NCBI GenBank assembly: GCA_019913005.1
Contig: JAIOHL010000124.1
Location: 254,227-318,226, forward strand
Reading direction: 5' to 3'
Length of the DNA stretch: 64,000 nucleotides
From: Anaerolineae bacterium
GTDB lineage: Bacteria > Chloroflexota > Anaerolineae > Aggregatilineales > J027
The notes beneath the pieces were generated by a model. That model searched no databases. It was not told the DNA's origin and worked only from the letters and a program-made list of their open reading frames with translations. Positions 55,420 through 63,698 of this stretch are shown here, piece by piece; positions within the stretch are counted from its first letter, which is position 1; every line of letters starts with the position of its first letter. The translations under genes and the position numbers were made by a program.

Positions 55420-56151
55420 TTACCTTTCCTGTACATGCTCAATCAAGCGGTCTTCGGTCAACAGTCCATCTTCCAAATTCACCACACGATCCATTTGCTC
55501 CGCAATCGTGAGATCGTGCGTCACAACAATCACGGTGGTATTCAGCGTGCGGCGGATTTCTTTGAGGGCATCAATGACCTGCTGACCAGATTTCCTATCC
55601 AGATTGCCTGTTGGTTCGTCACACAACAAAATGGGTGGGTCATTAGCAAGCGCCCGTGCAATCGCCACTCGCTGCTGCTGCCCGCCTGATAATTGACGCG
55701 GTAAATGATGGGTGCGGTCTGCCATGCCTAACAGTGTCAGTAGTTCACGCGCCCGTTCGTTGGGGTCATACTTCGGATGGACAGCAAATCGTATTGGCAG
55801 CGCGACATTTTTGAGAGCCGTCAGGGTGGGAATGAGGTGAAAAAACTGAAAGACGAAGCCGATTTTCTCATTGCGGACACGAGTCAGGTGAAATTCATTC
55901 ATGTCGGAGATGTCAATGCCATCCAAGTAGATGCGGCCTTTGGAAGGGGTATCTAACCCACCCAATAAGCCCATCAGGGTACTTTTGCCGCTGCCGGACG
56001 GCCCAACAATCGCTAACATCTGCCCACGTGGGACATCAAGGGTAACGCCGTTGATGATAGACAAGGAACCCTCGCCTACCCGAACGATTTTATGGACTTC
56101 AACTGCGCGGACGGCAACATGAGCGTGATTAGAATTGTCGAAGGGGGTCAT
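55420..56151 (-). CDS. ABC exporter ATP-binding protein (LolD/MacB-like)
   Basis: The 243-residue protein has Walker [21 protein letters not shown], the signature [15 protein letters not shown], Walker [21 protein letters not shown] and the H-loop VIVVTHDL. The GNLD after DEPT is typical of the LolD/MacB/FtsE branch. It powers the permease that follows. Its ATG overlaps the xseB stop (ATGA). Confidence 0.92.
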   Translation of the reverse strand: MTPFDNSNHAHVAVRAVEVHKIVRVGEGSLSIINGVTLDVPRGQMLAIVGPSGSGKSTLMGLLGGLDTPSKGRIYLDGIDISDMNEFHLTRVRNEKIGFVFQFFHLIPTLTALKNVALPIRFAVHPKYDPNERARELLTLLGMADRTHHLPRQLSGGQQQRVAIARALANDPPILLCDEPTGNLDRKSGQQVIDALKEIRRTLNTTVIVVTHDLTIAEQMDRVVNLEDGLLTEDRLIEHVQER

Positions 56152-56375
56152 TCGTCAAGTGCCTGAAATCCACTGGCATCACCTGTTAACTGCGTAACCC
56201 GCAGTTCAGCGCCTTCCAGCAGTTTCTGGCAGTAGGCGGCTAAGGCTTGGCCTTGTTCAAATAAGGCCAGTGATTCATCCAATGCCAAATTGCTGCTTTC
56301 CAGTTTTGCCACAATCGTTTCCAAGTGGGCATAGGCTTCTTCAAATGTCAAATTATCGAGTGCTTGGGTTGCCAT
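56148..56375 (-). CDS. xseB: Exodeoxyribonuclease VII small subunit
   Basis: XseB is a small helical subunit that assembles on XseA. The 75-residue protein has LTFEEAYAHLETIVAKLESS and ALDESLALFEQGQALAAYCQ, with KLLEGAELRV, the full family signature. GAGG lies seven bases before the ATG at 56375. xseA is not in the window; instead xseB is coupled to an ABC transporter ATPase, an uncommon arrangement. Confidence 0.93.
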   Translation of the reverse strand: MATQALDNLTFEEAYAHLETIVAKLESSNLALDESLALFEQGQALAAYCQKLLEGAELRVTQLTGDASGFQALDE

Positions 56376-56514
56376 TGCATATCCTCTTTGCCATATCACC
56401 ATTTTGGAACGGCCCTCGTGTTATAATAAAATCAACAAAGGTCGGATGATAGGCGTGTCTCTGCTTATTATAAGGCTTTACACACGATATTCGATTACTT
56501 CTCAGGAAAAGTTA

Positions 56515-57390
56515 ATGGGTATTAGCTCGACAGAAACGCCATCAGTGGAGGTGGTCATCCACCCCAATACCTATTCCAAAACGAGTGTTTGGATTGCTTT
56601 GTTTTTTGCCGTTATCATCATAGGAGCGTGGTTGTTGGCGACCCCAGCAGGTGTTTTAGGGAAAGCCGATGCCGTTGGTTATGCCATCTGTCACCGCATC
56701 ACCATCCGTTCGTTTGAAGCCTTTGATCGCCAACTGCCCCTTTGTGCTCGCTGCACAGGCATTTATTTGGGGGTGGTCTCCGGACTCATGTTACTCATTG
56801 CGGGCGGACGCTCCAGAGCAATGCGACTCCCCAATTGGCGCATTTTGATTGTGCTAGGACTGTTTGTGGTGGTGCTGGGAATTGACGGCTTTAACAGCTA
56901 TTTTCATCTATTCCCCGGATTCAAAGGTATCTATTCCCCCAACAATACCCTCCGTCTGATTACCGGAGTATTCACTGGCTTGACCTTTATCAATTTGCTG
57001 CTACCCATTTTCAACAGTGCGGTGTGGGCCAAAGTAGATAACCGCGCCCCACTCGAAAATTTCAAGGAATTAGCGGGCATGTGTTTGGTCGCCTGCTTGG
57101 TGATCGCCGCCGCCTTAAGCGAACGTTCCGGCATTCTCCTGATTTTTGGGGTGTTTAGCACGTTGGGAGTGGTGACAGTATTGACCATGATATGCAGCGT
57201 CATGGCGTTGGCTTTGATGCAGCGTAACCAAACGTATGTTGAATGGCGTGAATTGTGGCTACCACTCTTGATTGGTCTAACTATTGCCATCACCATGATC
57301 GGGGGCATTGATTTCTTACGTTATATGTTCACAGGCACATGGGAAGGTTTCAATATAGACACATCGGCCTTTTTAGTCTGGAGAGTATGA
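56515..57390 (+). CDS. DUF2085 membrane protein
   Basis: The 291-residue protein has the DUF2085 signature ICHRITIRSFEAFDRQLPLC and ARCTGIYLG, with a Cys-His and a Cys-x2-Cys that could bind metal. About eight helices follow (ALFFAVIIIGAWLLA, ILIVLGLFVVVLGIDG, and further). ATG 56515 is preceded by AGGAAAAG; a codon at 56404 is rejected because it adds a long unlike N-terminus. Function unknown. The next gene begins four bases after its stop. Confidence 0.78.
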   Translation: MGISSTETPSVEVVIHPNTYSKTSVWIALFFAVIIIGAWLLATPAGVLGKADAVGYAICHRITIRSFEAFDRQLPLCARCTGIYLGVVSGLMLLIAGGRSRAMRLPNWRILIVLGLFVVVLGIDGFNSYFHLFPGFKGIYSPNNTLRLITGVFTGLTFINLLLPIFNSAVWAKVDNRAPLENFKELAGMCLVACLVIAAALSERSGILLIFGVFSTLGVVTVLTMICSVMALALMQRNQTYVEWRELWLPLLIGLTIAITMIGGIDFLRYMFTGTWEGFNIDTSAFLVWRV

Positions 57391-57394
57391 CATT

Positions 57395-57982
57395 ATGGAA
57401 GCGATTCTTTCCGGCTTGGGGTTATCCACCAGCGCAGGGCTAAATGCTTATTTGCCACTGATCTTGATGAACCTTGCGGCTCAAGCAGGCATCATAGATA
57501 CCAAAGGTGTACCTGCCGAGGTGTTGACCTCCAAACCAGCCCTTGTGGTGTTTCTCATCCTATTGGTAATCGAAACCGTCGCCGACAAAATCCCGGCAGT
57601 GGATAGTGTCAACGATATTATCAATACCGCCATTCGTCCGACGGCAGGCGCGTTGATGATGGTTGTCAGCACCAGCGGCATGAGCGGTCAGGTTGATCCC
57701 GAAGTATTAACCATCATGAGCCTATTGGCAGGAAGTGCTTCGGCAGGGTCGGTCCATGCCGTCAAAGCGACGGCCCGTCCAGCCGTCACCCTTTCAACAG
57801 CGGGGATGGGCAATATGGTCGTCAGTGTCCTTGAGGACATCCTCGCCATCTTTATCTCATTGGTAGCGCTATTGATTCCGTTTTTCGTCGTGTTTTTCAT
57901 GGCAAGTTTTGTGGGACTCATTTTATGGTGGATTTGGGAGCGTCAGCGCAAAGATATGCTGCGCCAACGTGGATTAGCCTGA
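57395..57982 (+). CDS. DUF4126 membrane protein
   Basis: The 195-residue protein is a multi-pass membrane protein with the family opening LGLSTSAGLNAYLPLILM, then FLILLVIETVADKIPAVDSV and SAGSVHAVKATARPAVTLS, all typical of DUF4126. Function unknown. It sits between a DUF2085 gene and a USP gene on the same strand. Confidence 0.82.
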   Translation: MEAILSGLGLSTSAGLNAYLPLILMNLAAQAGIIDTKGVPAEVLTSKPALVVFLILLVIETVADKIPAVDSVNDIINTAIRPTAGALMMVVSTSGMSGQVDPEVLTIMSLLAGSASAGSVHAVKATARPAVTLSTAGMGNMVVSVLEDILAIFISLVALLIPFFVVFFMASFVGLILWWIWERQRKDMLRQRGLA

Positions 57983-58006
57983 TACACACTTGAGGGGGGG
58001 AAAAAC

Positions 58007-58507
58007 GTGGCTACCTATCAGAAAATTATCGTTCCACTAGATGGCTCTGGTTGGTCAGAACGGGCCGTGACCCACGCCGCTAAAATCGCGCTTGAGAATG
58101 ATGCGGAATTAGTTTTGCTGCATGTCTATCATTCACCGTTGGCCGAATATGCCGACACATTAGCGCTTTCCAACCAAGCGGATATGGTCAACAGTGAGCG
58201 AGATGAGATGAAACGCTATCTGATAGCCCTGCGAAATGACCTTCGCAGTCAGGGTGTCAAGGTACGCGGACATATCATCAACGGGCGCGACCCCGCCCAC
58301 AACATCATCAATTATGTACGCGGCGAAGGGGCGGATTTGGTAGTGATGTCTTCACACGGACGCACCGGACTGGCAAAGTTTTTGTTCGGCAGTGTTGCCA
58401 GCAAGGTGATGAAAAGCCTCGATATTCCAGTGCTATTGATTCACCCGGACAAACCCGAAGAAATGGCCGAGGATACCAGTGATCTAAGCATGGGTGAAGA
58501 TATATAG
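58007..58507 (+). CDS. Universal stress protein
   Basis: The 166-residue USP has the opening KIIVPLDGSGWSERAVTHAA and the ATP-binding loop DLVVMSSHGRTGLAKFLFGS with VASKVMKSLDIPVLLIHP (G-2x-G-9x-GS/T pattern), so it likely binds ATP. GTG start. It is last in a three-gene unit closed by a terminator. Confidence 0.92.
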   Translation: MATYQKIIVPLDGSGWSERAVTHAAKIALENDAELVLLHVYHSPLAEYADTLALSNQADMVNSERDEMKRYLIALRNDLRSQGVKVRGHIINGRDPAHNIINYVRGEGADLVVMSSHGRTGLAKFLFGSVASKVMKSLDIPVLLIHPDKPEEMAEDTSDLSMGEDI

Positions 58508-58530
58508 CCGCGACGTGAAAACATGGAAGT

Positions 58531-58565
58531 GGGCGAGTCATGATTGTCAAAACCCGCCCTTTTTA
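58531..58565 (+). terminator. Terminator after the USP gene
   Basis: GGGCG at 58531-58535 pairs with CGCCC at 58555-58559 (loop 19 bases, with more pairing possible), followed by TTTTTTA. It lies in the spacer to the converging DinB gene. Confidence 0.65.
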
Positions 58566-58571
58566 TTTGAT

Positions 58572-59165
58572 TTAGCCTGTATAGACGACATTCAAGGCTT
58601 GTTCAAGGGTACGCCGCATCTGCTCGAAATGATTATTTTCATGACGCAGGCCACCTACGACTGAGGCTACCGCGTTCAACTGGCGATACGAATGGGATTC
58701 TGGTGAAAATTCGCGGAAGGCATCCAGATGGGGTTGATCGGGCCACGTATTGAGATAACTCAGGCGGATACGACGGCTTTCTTCCAAGCGGTGCAGCACT
58801 TCGGCTCTGGTTTTGACGAGATGCCAATCCGGTTCATAACGCAACCGCACCCCTTGTGGCAACACCACGCCGCGTGCTAATAATGACCCAAACGCTGCCC
58901 CCTCTTCTGCTGAAGCCGTGACATGTAGTACCAGATGAGCCAAATTCCACCCCTGATACCGTTCATCAGCAGGCGCAAAAGGATCATCCGCGTCAGGGTC
59001 GTATGGAATAAAGGTGATCTGCTCGTCGTCAGTATCTTTTAATAACGCCACCATGCGGTCAATAGACGCATGGGTCACGGCGCGTAAATCGTCCAGCGTA
59101 AGGGGTTTGGAAAACTCGGAAATCGTAACTTCTTTGTTGTTGAGACGGGTAAAATCGAGTAACAA
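58572..59165 (-). CDS. DinB-family four-helix metal protein
   Basis: The 197-residue protein has metal-site-like His residues in NLAHLVLHVTASAE and GLRHENNHFEQM, the DinB/YfiT pattern of three His on a four-helix bundle. Members are thiol-dependent hydrolases or transferases; the substrate is unknown. Last gene of the minus-strand group headed by thiN; co-transcription is likely because gaps are 4-69 bases. Confidence 0.7.
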   Translation of the reverse strand: MLLDFTRLNNKEVTISEFSKPLTLDDLRAVTHASIDRMVALLKDTDDEQITFIPYDPDADDPFAPADERYQGWNLAHLVLHVTASAEEGAAFGSLLARGVVLPQGVRLRYEPDWHLVKTRAEVLHRLEESRRIRLSYLNTWPDQPHLDAFREFSPESHSYRQLNAVASVVGGLRHENNHFEQMRRTLEQALNVVYTG

Positions 59166-59193
59166 GACACCTTCTCCCTAAATCATCCGATAG

Positions 59194-59673
59194 TTATTGT
59201 GGTTGAATCGCCGCAAAAGGCCCCCCATGTGTCTCAACCAGATGCAACAACTCCGCAAGGCCAGCTTGGGCTTGTTGGCGTGTTGATTCATCTAAGTCGA
59301 GGGTCGCAAATTCGTCCGTATCCAGCACCAGTGTGCGACCATTGGGATAGACCATCACATCCAAAGCAAGGTCATCCGCATAAATCGCATTATCCTCAAA
59401 ACGGGCCGGACGGGTGATATTGCAATACCAACCTTCAAGCGTGTCACTATCTCGATGATGTAAGGCGAAAATATTGTACCAACGGTCTGAAAAAAACCAT
59501 TCCACCATGCGATCACCCTTCTTAAAGGTGTGGTACGCCGTCGGGTAATCGTTGCGGGCAAAATAGGCTTCTAGCACGATACTGGTGGGAGAACGCTCCA
59601 ATTCAACCCCGGTGTACCGCAAAACTTCCTGCCCCACATGGTTCAATTTGTGAACGGTGATGGTCTGCCCCAT
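59194..59673 (-). CDS. DUF402 (nucleoside tri/diphosphatase-like) protein
   Basis: The 159-residue protein matches DUF402: YFARNDYPTAYHTFKKGDRM, EGWYCNITRPARFEDNAIY and ALDVMVYPNGRTLVLDTDEF, with conserved Asp residues for Mg binding. Characterised DUF402 proteins hydrolyse nucleoside tri- or diphosphates. It starts four bases after the thiamine ABC ATPase gene, so a link to thiamine metabolism is possible but unproven. Confidence 0.82.
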   Translation of the reverse strand: MGQTITVHKLNHVGQEVLRYTGVELERSPTSIVLEAYFARNDYPTAYHTFKKGDRMVEWFFSDRWYNIFALHHRDSDTLEGWYCNITRPARFEDNAIYADDLALDVMVYPNGRTLVLDTDEFATLDLDESTRQQAQAGLAELLHLVETHGGPFAAIQPQ

Positions 59674-59677
59674 GAAA

Positions 59678-60433
59678 TTATCCCCTTAAGGCTGCCAATA
59701 ATTGGGTTTCGAGCGCAATCATATCAGTTGGATGGGTAGTAATCCATTCTTGGCGGGGCCGCGGTAGGGGAACTACCAATTCTTGCACAATGCGCCCCGG
59801 ACGCTGACTCAAAACCAACACGCGGTCAGCCAGATAGATCGCCTCTTCAACATCATGCGTTACAAACAGAATGGTATAGTTGAAATGCTGCCAGATATTG
59901 AGCAACCAATCTTGCAGTTCGCGGCGTGTTAGGGCGTCTAATGCCCCGAACGGTTCATCCAGCAGCAAAATATCTTGCCCCGCCAGAACCGTCCGTAAAA
60001 ATGCCGCTCGTTGGCGCATCCCTCCCGAAAGTTGTGCCGGAAAAGCATCCGCAAATCCGTCCAGTCCAAACAGTGGCATCAATTCACGGGCACGTGCCTT
60101 TGCTTGACGGCGATTTTTGTGTTGCACTTCAGGGGCTAAGATGACATTTTCCAAAACCGTGCGCCACGGAAGGAGAGCATCTTGTTGCGGCATATAGGCG
60201 ACCTTCCCCAACCGTTTAGCGCTCGCCTGCCCATGAATCCGAATCTGTCCGCTGTCGGGTTGGAGGAGGCCCACAATGAGTTCCAAAAGTGTGCTTTTGC
60301 CCGATCCGCTGGGGCCAATTAAGGTCACAAATTCGCCGGGTGCGAGGGCAAGGCTCAAATCTTGTAGGGCCAGAACGGGTTTCCCGGCCTCCCAGTAGGT
60401 ATAGGTAATGCGCTCAATCTCCAGTTTGGACAT
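59678..60433 (-). CDS. Thiamine-precursor ABC transporter ATPase (ThiZ-like)
   Basis: The 251-residue ATPase belongs to the SsuB/TauB/ThiZ group: Walker [21 protein letters not shown], signature LSGGMRQRAAFLRTVLAGQD, Walker B ILLLDEPFGALDALTRRELQ and H-loop LFVTHDVEEAIYLADRVLVL. The start is the ATG at 60433, with GGAGAGAGG upstream inside the 3' arm of a long hairpin. It works with the binding protein and permease upstream. The substrate is inferred from the TPP riboswitch. Confidence 0.88.
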   Translation of the reverse strand: MSKLEIERITYTYWEAGKPVLALQDLSLALAPGEFVTLIGPSGSGKSTLLELIVGLLQPDSGQIRIHGQASAKRLGKVAYMPQQDALLPWRTVLENVILAPEVQHKNRRQAKARARELMPLFGLDGFADAFPAQLSGGMRQRAAFLRTVLAGQDILLLDEPFGALDALTRRELQDWLLNIWQHFNYTILFVTHDVEEAIYLADRVLVLSQRPGRIVQELVVPLPRPRQEWITTHPTDMIALETQLLAALRG

Positions 60434-60437
60434 CAAA

Positions 60438-60492
60438 CCTCTCTCCTTGACCTGCCTCCCACCCCCTCACGTGAGCAGGTCAAAGAGAGAGG
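60438..60492 (-). promoter_or_regulatory. 18-bp intercistronic hairpin covering the ATPase ribosome site
   Basis: Arms at 60438-60455 and 60475-60492 are complementary over 18 bases with one mismatch that becomes a G-U pair in the transcript, around a 19-base loop. The 3' arm contains the GGAGAGAGG ribosome site for the gene at 60433. It could lower ATPase translation relative to the binding protein or protect the upstream mRNA. Confidence 0.65.
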
Positions 60493-60502
60493 CGGAATCA
60501 AA

Positions 60503-61561
60503 CTATTCCTCGACTGCACCGGGCAAAAACTCGTTCGTGAAGACTTCGGATGTATCAAATGGCCCTTCGATGATACCATTTTCAATCAGGAATTCGGTGA
60601 AACCCTGCCAGACTTCGGCGCTTTGTTGTCCCCAACGCGGTGCATCTGCCATATATTGATCGGCCAGCCACGCAGTGCTGGTATTGACCAAATCGGTATC
60701 CAATTCTGGCACCGCCTCCAACAAAATCGCCGCTGCCTCGGTTGGATTTTCAATCGCATCGGCATAGCCCCGTGCCGTCGCTTGGACAAAGGCAGCCACA
60801 ACATCAGGATGATCGTCAATCATGGTTTGGGAGGTCAGCAGAATCGGGGTGTAATAGTCCGGCACACAGTCCAGATAATCTTGGAACATGACCGCATCAA
60901 GTTCCGTCCCAGCAACCTCCGCTTGAATTCCCTGCCAGCCATAGAATATCCACGAAAAATCAATGCGTTCGGCGTTCATGAGTTCAATGGGGTCAGTAAA
61001 CCCCACATCAATATAATGGCTTTCATCCCATGTCGCGCCATTGCATTCCAACAAACGGGATAGAATCGCGTTTTCCAAATCGGGCTGGCTGAAACCGCCA
61101 TACATCAAAGACGCTAAATCGGCTGGCCCTTCAACTGGGTCATTGGCAGCAATGGTCGCAAAAGCCGAGGTGTTATGCTGAATGATAGCGGCCACCGAAA
61201 TCACCTCTGAGCCATCTACCAACGCATAGGTGGTGAAGTCTTGGAAGCCGACCCCAAATTCAACAATTCCCGCATCCAGCGCCGCTTCGACTAGGGTATC
61301 TACTGGCTCGATGATTTCCACATCCAGATTGGCCTCATTGTAATACCCCATCGCTTGGGAGACATAAAATCCGGTGTGGTTGGTGTTCGGTGTCCAATCC
61401 AGCATCAATTTGACCGAGGTACGCTCATTGGCTTTAGCAAACTCGGTTGCTCCGCCTAAAGGGTCGGATTTAGAACCATCATCTTGCGCCAATACTGCTG
61501 CTGGCAGTAGGGCAATCATCAGGACAATGACGATTGTTTTGAGAGCAACTATCCTTTTCAT
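60503..61561 (-). CDS. NMT1/THI5-like ABC substrate-binding protein (ThiY-like)
   Basis: The 352-residue protein has a signal peptide (LKTIVIVLMIALLPAAVLA) and no lipobox. It then has the NMT1 opening VKLMLDWTPNTNHTGFYVSQ and EANLDVEIIEPVDTL, matching ThiY/THI5-like proteins that bind pyrimidine thiamine precursors. Further typical segments are VEFGVGFQDFTTYALVDG and DFSWIFYGWQGIQAEVAG. The absence of a lipid-attachment Cys is notable for a monoderm-like envelope. Position inside a riboswitch-headed operon supports thiamine-precursor uptake. Confidence 0.88.
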   Translation of the reverse strand: MKRIVALKTIVIVLMIALLPAAVLAQDDGSKSDPLGGATEFAKANERTSVKLMLDWTPNTNHTGFYVSQAMGYYNEANLDVEIIEPVDTLVEAALDAGIVEFGVGFQDFTTYALVDGSEVISVAAIIQHNTSAFATIAANDPVEGPADLASLMYGGFSQPDLENAILSRLLECNGATWDESHYIDVGFTDPIELMNAERIDFSWIFYGWQGIQAEVAGTELDAVMFQDYLDCVPDYYTPILLTSQTMIDDHPDVVAAFVQATARGYADAIENPTEAAAILLEAVPELDTDLVNTSTAWLADQYMADAPRWGQQSAEVWQGFTEFLIENGIIEGPFDTSEVFTNEFLPGAVEE

Positions 61562-61575
61562 GAGATTTGTGTCCT

Positions 61576-62457
61576 TTAGAGATTCGAGAGTTTCATTTGT
61601 ACGCCGCGAATTTTTTGCCAGAACGAACTCGATTGACGGCCCACCAATAACCAGCGCAGTGCCAGCATCTCGACCAATGTCACTAGCAAGACCAACAGCA
61701 CGGTCAACACGGCAATGACAATCACAACCAAAAAAACTTGATCGGTATTGAATGAGCGATAGGAACGCTGCAAAAATTTCCCCAAGCCCTCGCCCGAACC
61801 CACATATTCTCCGATCACCGCCCCTACCACACTGTAGGTGGCCGCCAAACGTAGGCCGCTAAAAAAGGAGGGCATGGCAGTTGGCAGGCGAACTTTCCAC
61901 CATGTCTGCAATTTATTCGCGCCCATAGCTCGGAGCAAACGCATATGCAGGGGGTCAGTGCTGTGTAGGCCATCCAACGTGTTGACCATAATGGGGAAAA
62001 AACAGAACAGTGTTACGACAACGATTTTTGGCCCATAGCCGAACCCGAACAACAAAATCAGAATGACAGCGATGGCAAAGGTCGGAATGGTTTGGGTCAG
62101 AACCAACAGTGGATAGAGAATCCAGCGCAGCGGCGGAAATATATCCATAATCGAGGCCAAACCAAGTCCAATCGCTGTCGCAATGGCTAAACCGGTCAAG
62201 GTAGCCCACATCGTATTCGGAATTTGGACTTCCATCAGGTCATCTTGATAGGTTTTCCAAGCCTGCCATACCTCGTTTGCCGATGGGATGAGCTGCCCCA
62301 GTTGATCGCGGCTCACCGTATTGGAGTCCACATACAATTGGGCCATTCCCCCGGTCAAAAACACCAACAACAGGAGCATCAAAATAATCAGAACGATAAT
62401 TCGCCCAATTTCCAATGGCATCCTTAAGAGAGTCCTTTTTGACGACGGGGTATTCAT
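61576..62457 (-). CDS. ABC permease of the thiamine-precursor transporter (ThiX-like)
   Basis: The 293-residue protein has five to six helices and the binding-protein-dependent permease motif LRAMGANKLQTWWKVRLPTA (EAA loop). Helices include ILYPLLVLTQTIPTFAIAVI and VFLVVIVIAVLTVLLVLLV. ATG 62457 is preferred over a TTG at 62502 that would overlap the preceding gene. Gaps to neighbours are 14-16 bases. Confidence 0.88.
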   Translation of the reverse strand: MNTPSSKRTLLRMPLEIGRIIVLIILMLLLLVFLTGGMAQLYVDSNTVSRDQLGQLIPSANEVWQAWKTYQDDLMEVQIPNTMWATLTGLAIATAIGLGLASIMDIFPPLRWILYPLLVLTQTIPTFAIAVILILLFGFGYGPKIVVVTLFCFFPIMVNTLDGLHSTDPLHMRLLRAMGANKLQTWWKVRLPTAMPSFFSGLRLAATYSVVGAVIGEYVGSGEGLGKFLQRSYRSFNTDQVFLVVIVIAVLTVLLVLLVTLVEMLALRWLLVGRQSSSFWQKIRGVQMKLSNL

Positions 62458-62473
62458 AATTGGCGACCTACTT

Positions 62474-62764
62474 CTAGCGGTACTTGGCAAGTTTGTCGTC
62501 AATCGTAGAGCCGTTTACCGCGTCCGAGATTTTGATAATCGTGACAGCCTTTTGTACACCCGCATCAAAGCAGGCTTCATGAGCGGCTTGAGCGGCTTTT
62601 AGACAATCTTCCAACGGCCCTTCCATCACGGTTTCCATTGGAGTAACGATATAGCGAATACCCGATGCTTGAATGGCGGCAATCGCTTTATCTACTACAG
62701 GATAAGGGTCATTGACAAACGGTAGTACCTGAACCCCAACGACAGTTGTCCGAGAACTAGACAT
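62474..62764 (-). CDS. Thiamine-binding protein (MTH1187/DUF77 family)
   Basis: The 96-residue protein has the family pattern TTVVGVQVLPFVNDPYPVVD, the RYIVTPMETVMEG strand and VTIIKISDAVNGSTIDDKLA. Members bind thiamine or its pyrimidine moiety. It is 13 bases after thiN and ahead of the permease, consistent with a ligand-handling or sensing role in the same operon. Confidence 0.85.
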   Translation of the reverse strand: MSSSRTTVVGVQVLPFVNDPYPVVDKAIAAIQASGIRYIVTPMETVMEGPLEDCLKAAQAAHEACFDAGVQKAVTIIKISDAVNGSTIDDKLAKYR

Positions 62765-62777
62765 AGGCGTTTTTCCT

Positions 62778-63440
62778 TTATGCGTGACCTATTGTATGGA
62801 TAATTAGAAGCGTGCCACTTTTGAAAGTAACCCTCGCCTTTGGTGAAATGATGACGTTACTAACGCCCCGCGCTGGCCCTAAATAGAGCGTTTCGTTGGA
62901 CAGAGGATACTGCAATCCATAGGTTGTAATGCCCTGTGCATCTCCTTGAAAGGGAATCAGGGAAACCGTATCGCCAATGGCCCCACTTAAGGGATGTGTA
63001 CCCGGCTGGGCAATCCACACGGACTGATTGTTATCCACAAGGCGAACCTTGCGATTTTGCAGGGCTGGCAGCGTCAATAAATAGAGATTGCTGAGAGTAT
63101 GGTCAATCCGCGCTCCCATTGCCGCCAAAATGAAAATAGTGCTCGCCCCACGCTCCGCCGCTTCCAGTAGGGCAAGTTCCAAATCCGTCTCATCTTTATC
63201 GGGAGGGAAACGGAACAGTTCCGCACCGGCGGCTTCAAGAGTGTTCAGGGTATCGAGACTAACAGAATCCATATCACCGACAACGATATGGGGATATAGG
63301 CCCATTTTTAGGGCCACATCTGCCCCGCCATCAGCGCAGATAACGAGGGCATCCGTTGCGTGCTCAATAATGGCTTGCACGGCTTGACCAAGCTGAGGGG
63401 TTCCATTTGCAACGACGATGGCTTTTTTGAAACCAGACAT
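62778..63440 (-). CDS. thiN: Thiamine pyrophosphokinase
   Basis: ThiN makes TPP from thiamine and ATP. The 220-residue protein has VICADGGADVALKMGLYPHI, VVGDMDSVSLDTL, FPPDKDETDLELALLEAAER and a C-terminal SLIPFQGDAQGITTYGLQYP, the domain order of TPK. The ATG at 63440 is chosen over longer frames that run back into the riboswitch. It lies five bases after a terminator, and the only GGAG-like site is in the hairpin 3' arm. First gene of the operon. Confidence 0.92.
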   Translation of the reverse strand: MSGFKKAIVVANGTPQLGQAVQAIIEHATDALVICADGGADVALKMGLYPHIVVGDMDSVSLDTLNTLEAAGAELFRFPPDKDETDLELALLEAAERGASTIFILAAMGARIDHTLSNLYLLTLPALQNRKVRLVDNNQSVWIAQPGTHPLSGAIGDTVSLIPFQGDAQGITTYGLQYPLSNETLYLGPARGVSNVIISPKARVTFKSGTLLIIHTIGHA

Positions 63441-63445
63441 AAACG

Positions 63446-63470
63446 AAAAACCACTCCTCTGAGGGAGTGG
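63446..63470 (-). terminator. Riboswitch expression-platform terminator before thiN
   Basis: On the minus strand CCACTCC (63470-63464), loop CTCAGA, GGAGTGG (63457-63451), TTTTT. The 3' arm carries GAGGAG, the only ribosome-site-like sequence before the thiN ATG. CTCCCTC in its 5' arm and loop can pair with the GGAGGGAG of the aptamer 3' end, giving a plausible switch. Confidence 0.8.
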
Positions 63471-63490
63471 CTGAATATCCATATTCGTGC

Positions 63491-63590
63491 GAACTCCCTC
63501 CGCCGGAATTACCCGGTTCAGGTTCAAGGGTCGGCATTGTCTTAAAATGCCCTCTCAGCCTGATTAGCTCAAGCTCCCCTGTAACGATCA
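63491..63590 (-). ncRNA. TPP riboswitch (THI box)
   Basis: The minus strand carries the conserved core in order: GGGGAGC, GGCTGAGAG, a P3a stem GGCATT/AATGCC, ACCCTTGAACCTGA, CCGGGTAATTCCGG and GCGGAGGGA. These match the TPP aptamer consensus throughout. It controls thiN and, through co-transcription, the thiamine transporter. TPP binding would favour the adjacent terminator. Confidence 0.95.
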
Positions 63591-63604
63591 GTTGTAGTTA
63601 AACG

Positions 63605-63633
63605 ACATTAACATAGGGCCAAGCATTTGTCAA
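63605..63633 (-). promoter_or_regulatory. Promoter of the thiN operon
   Basis: On the minus strand TTGACA (63633-63628), 17-base spacer, TAATGT (63610-63605) with an upstream TG giving extended -10 character. The transcript would start near 63598, just ahead of the riboswitch. Confidence 0.6.
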
Positions 63634-63650
63634 ACAAATTTTGATCAAAC

Positions 63651-63680
63651 GAGGGTTTTGGCTTAAATAGAGGGTTTTGG
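63651..63680 (+). repeat. Two 11-bp direct repeats upstream of the structured-RNA promoter
   Basis: GAGGGTTTTGG at 63651-63661 and again at 63670-63680, 19 bases apart start to start. They lie between the two divergent promoters and may be operator sites. Confidence 0.5.
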
Positions 63681-63698
63681 GCGAATGGTTAGGCAATT

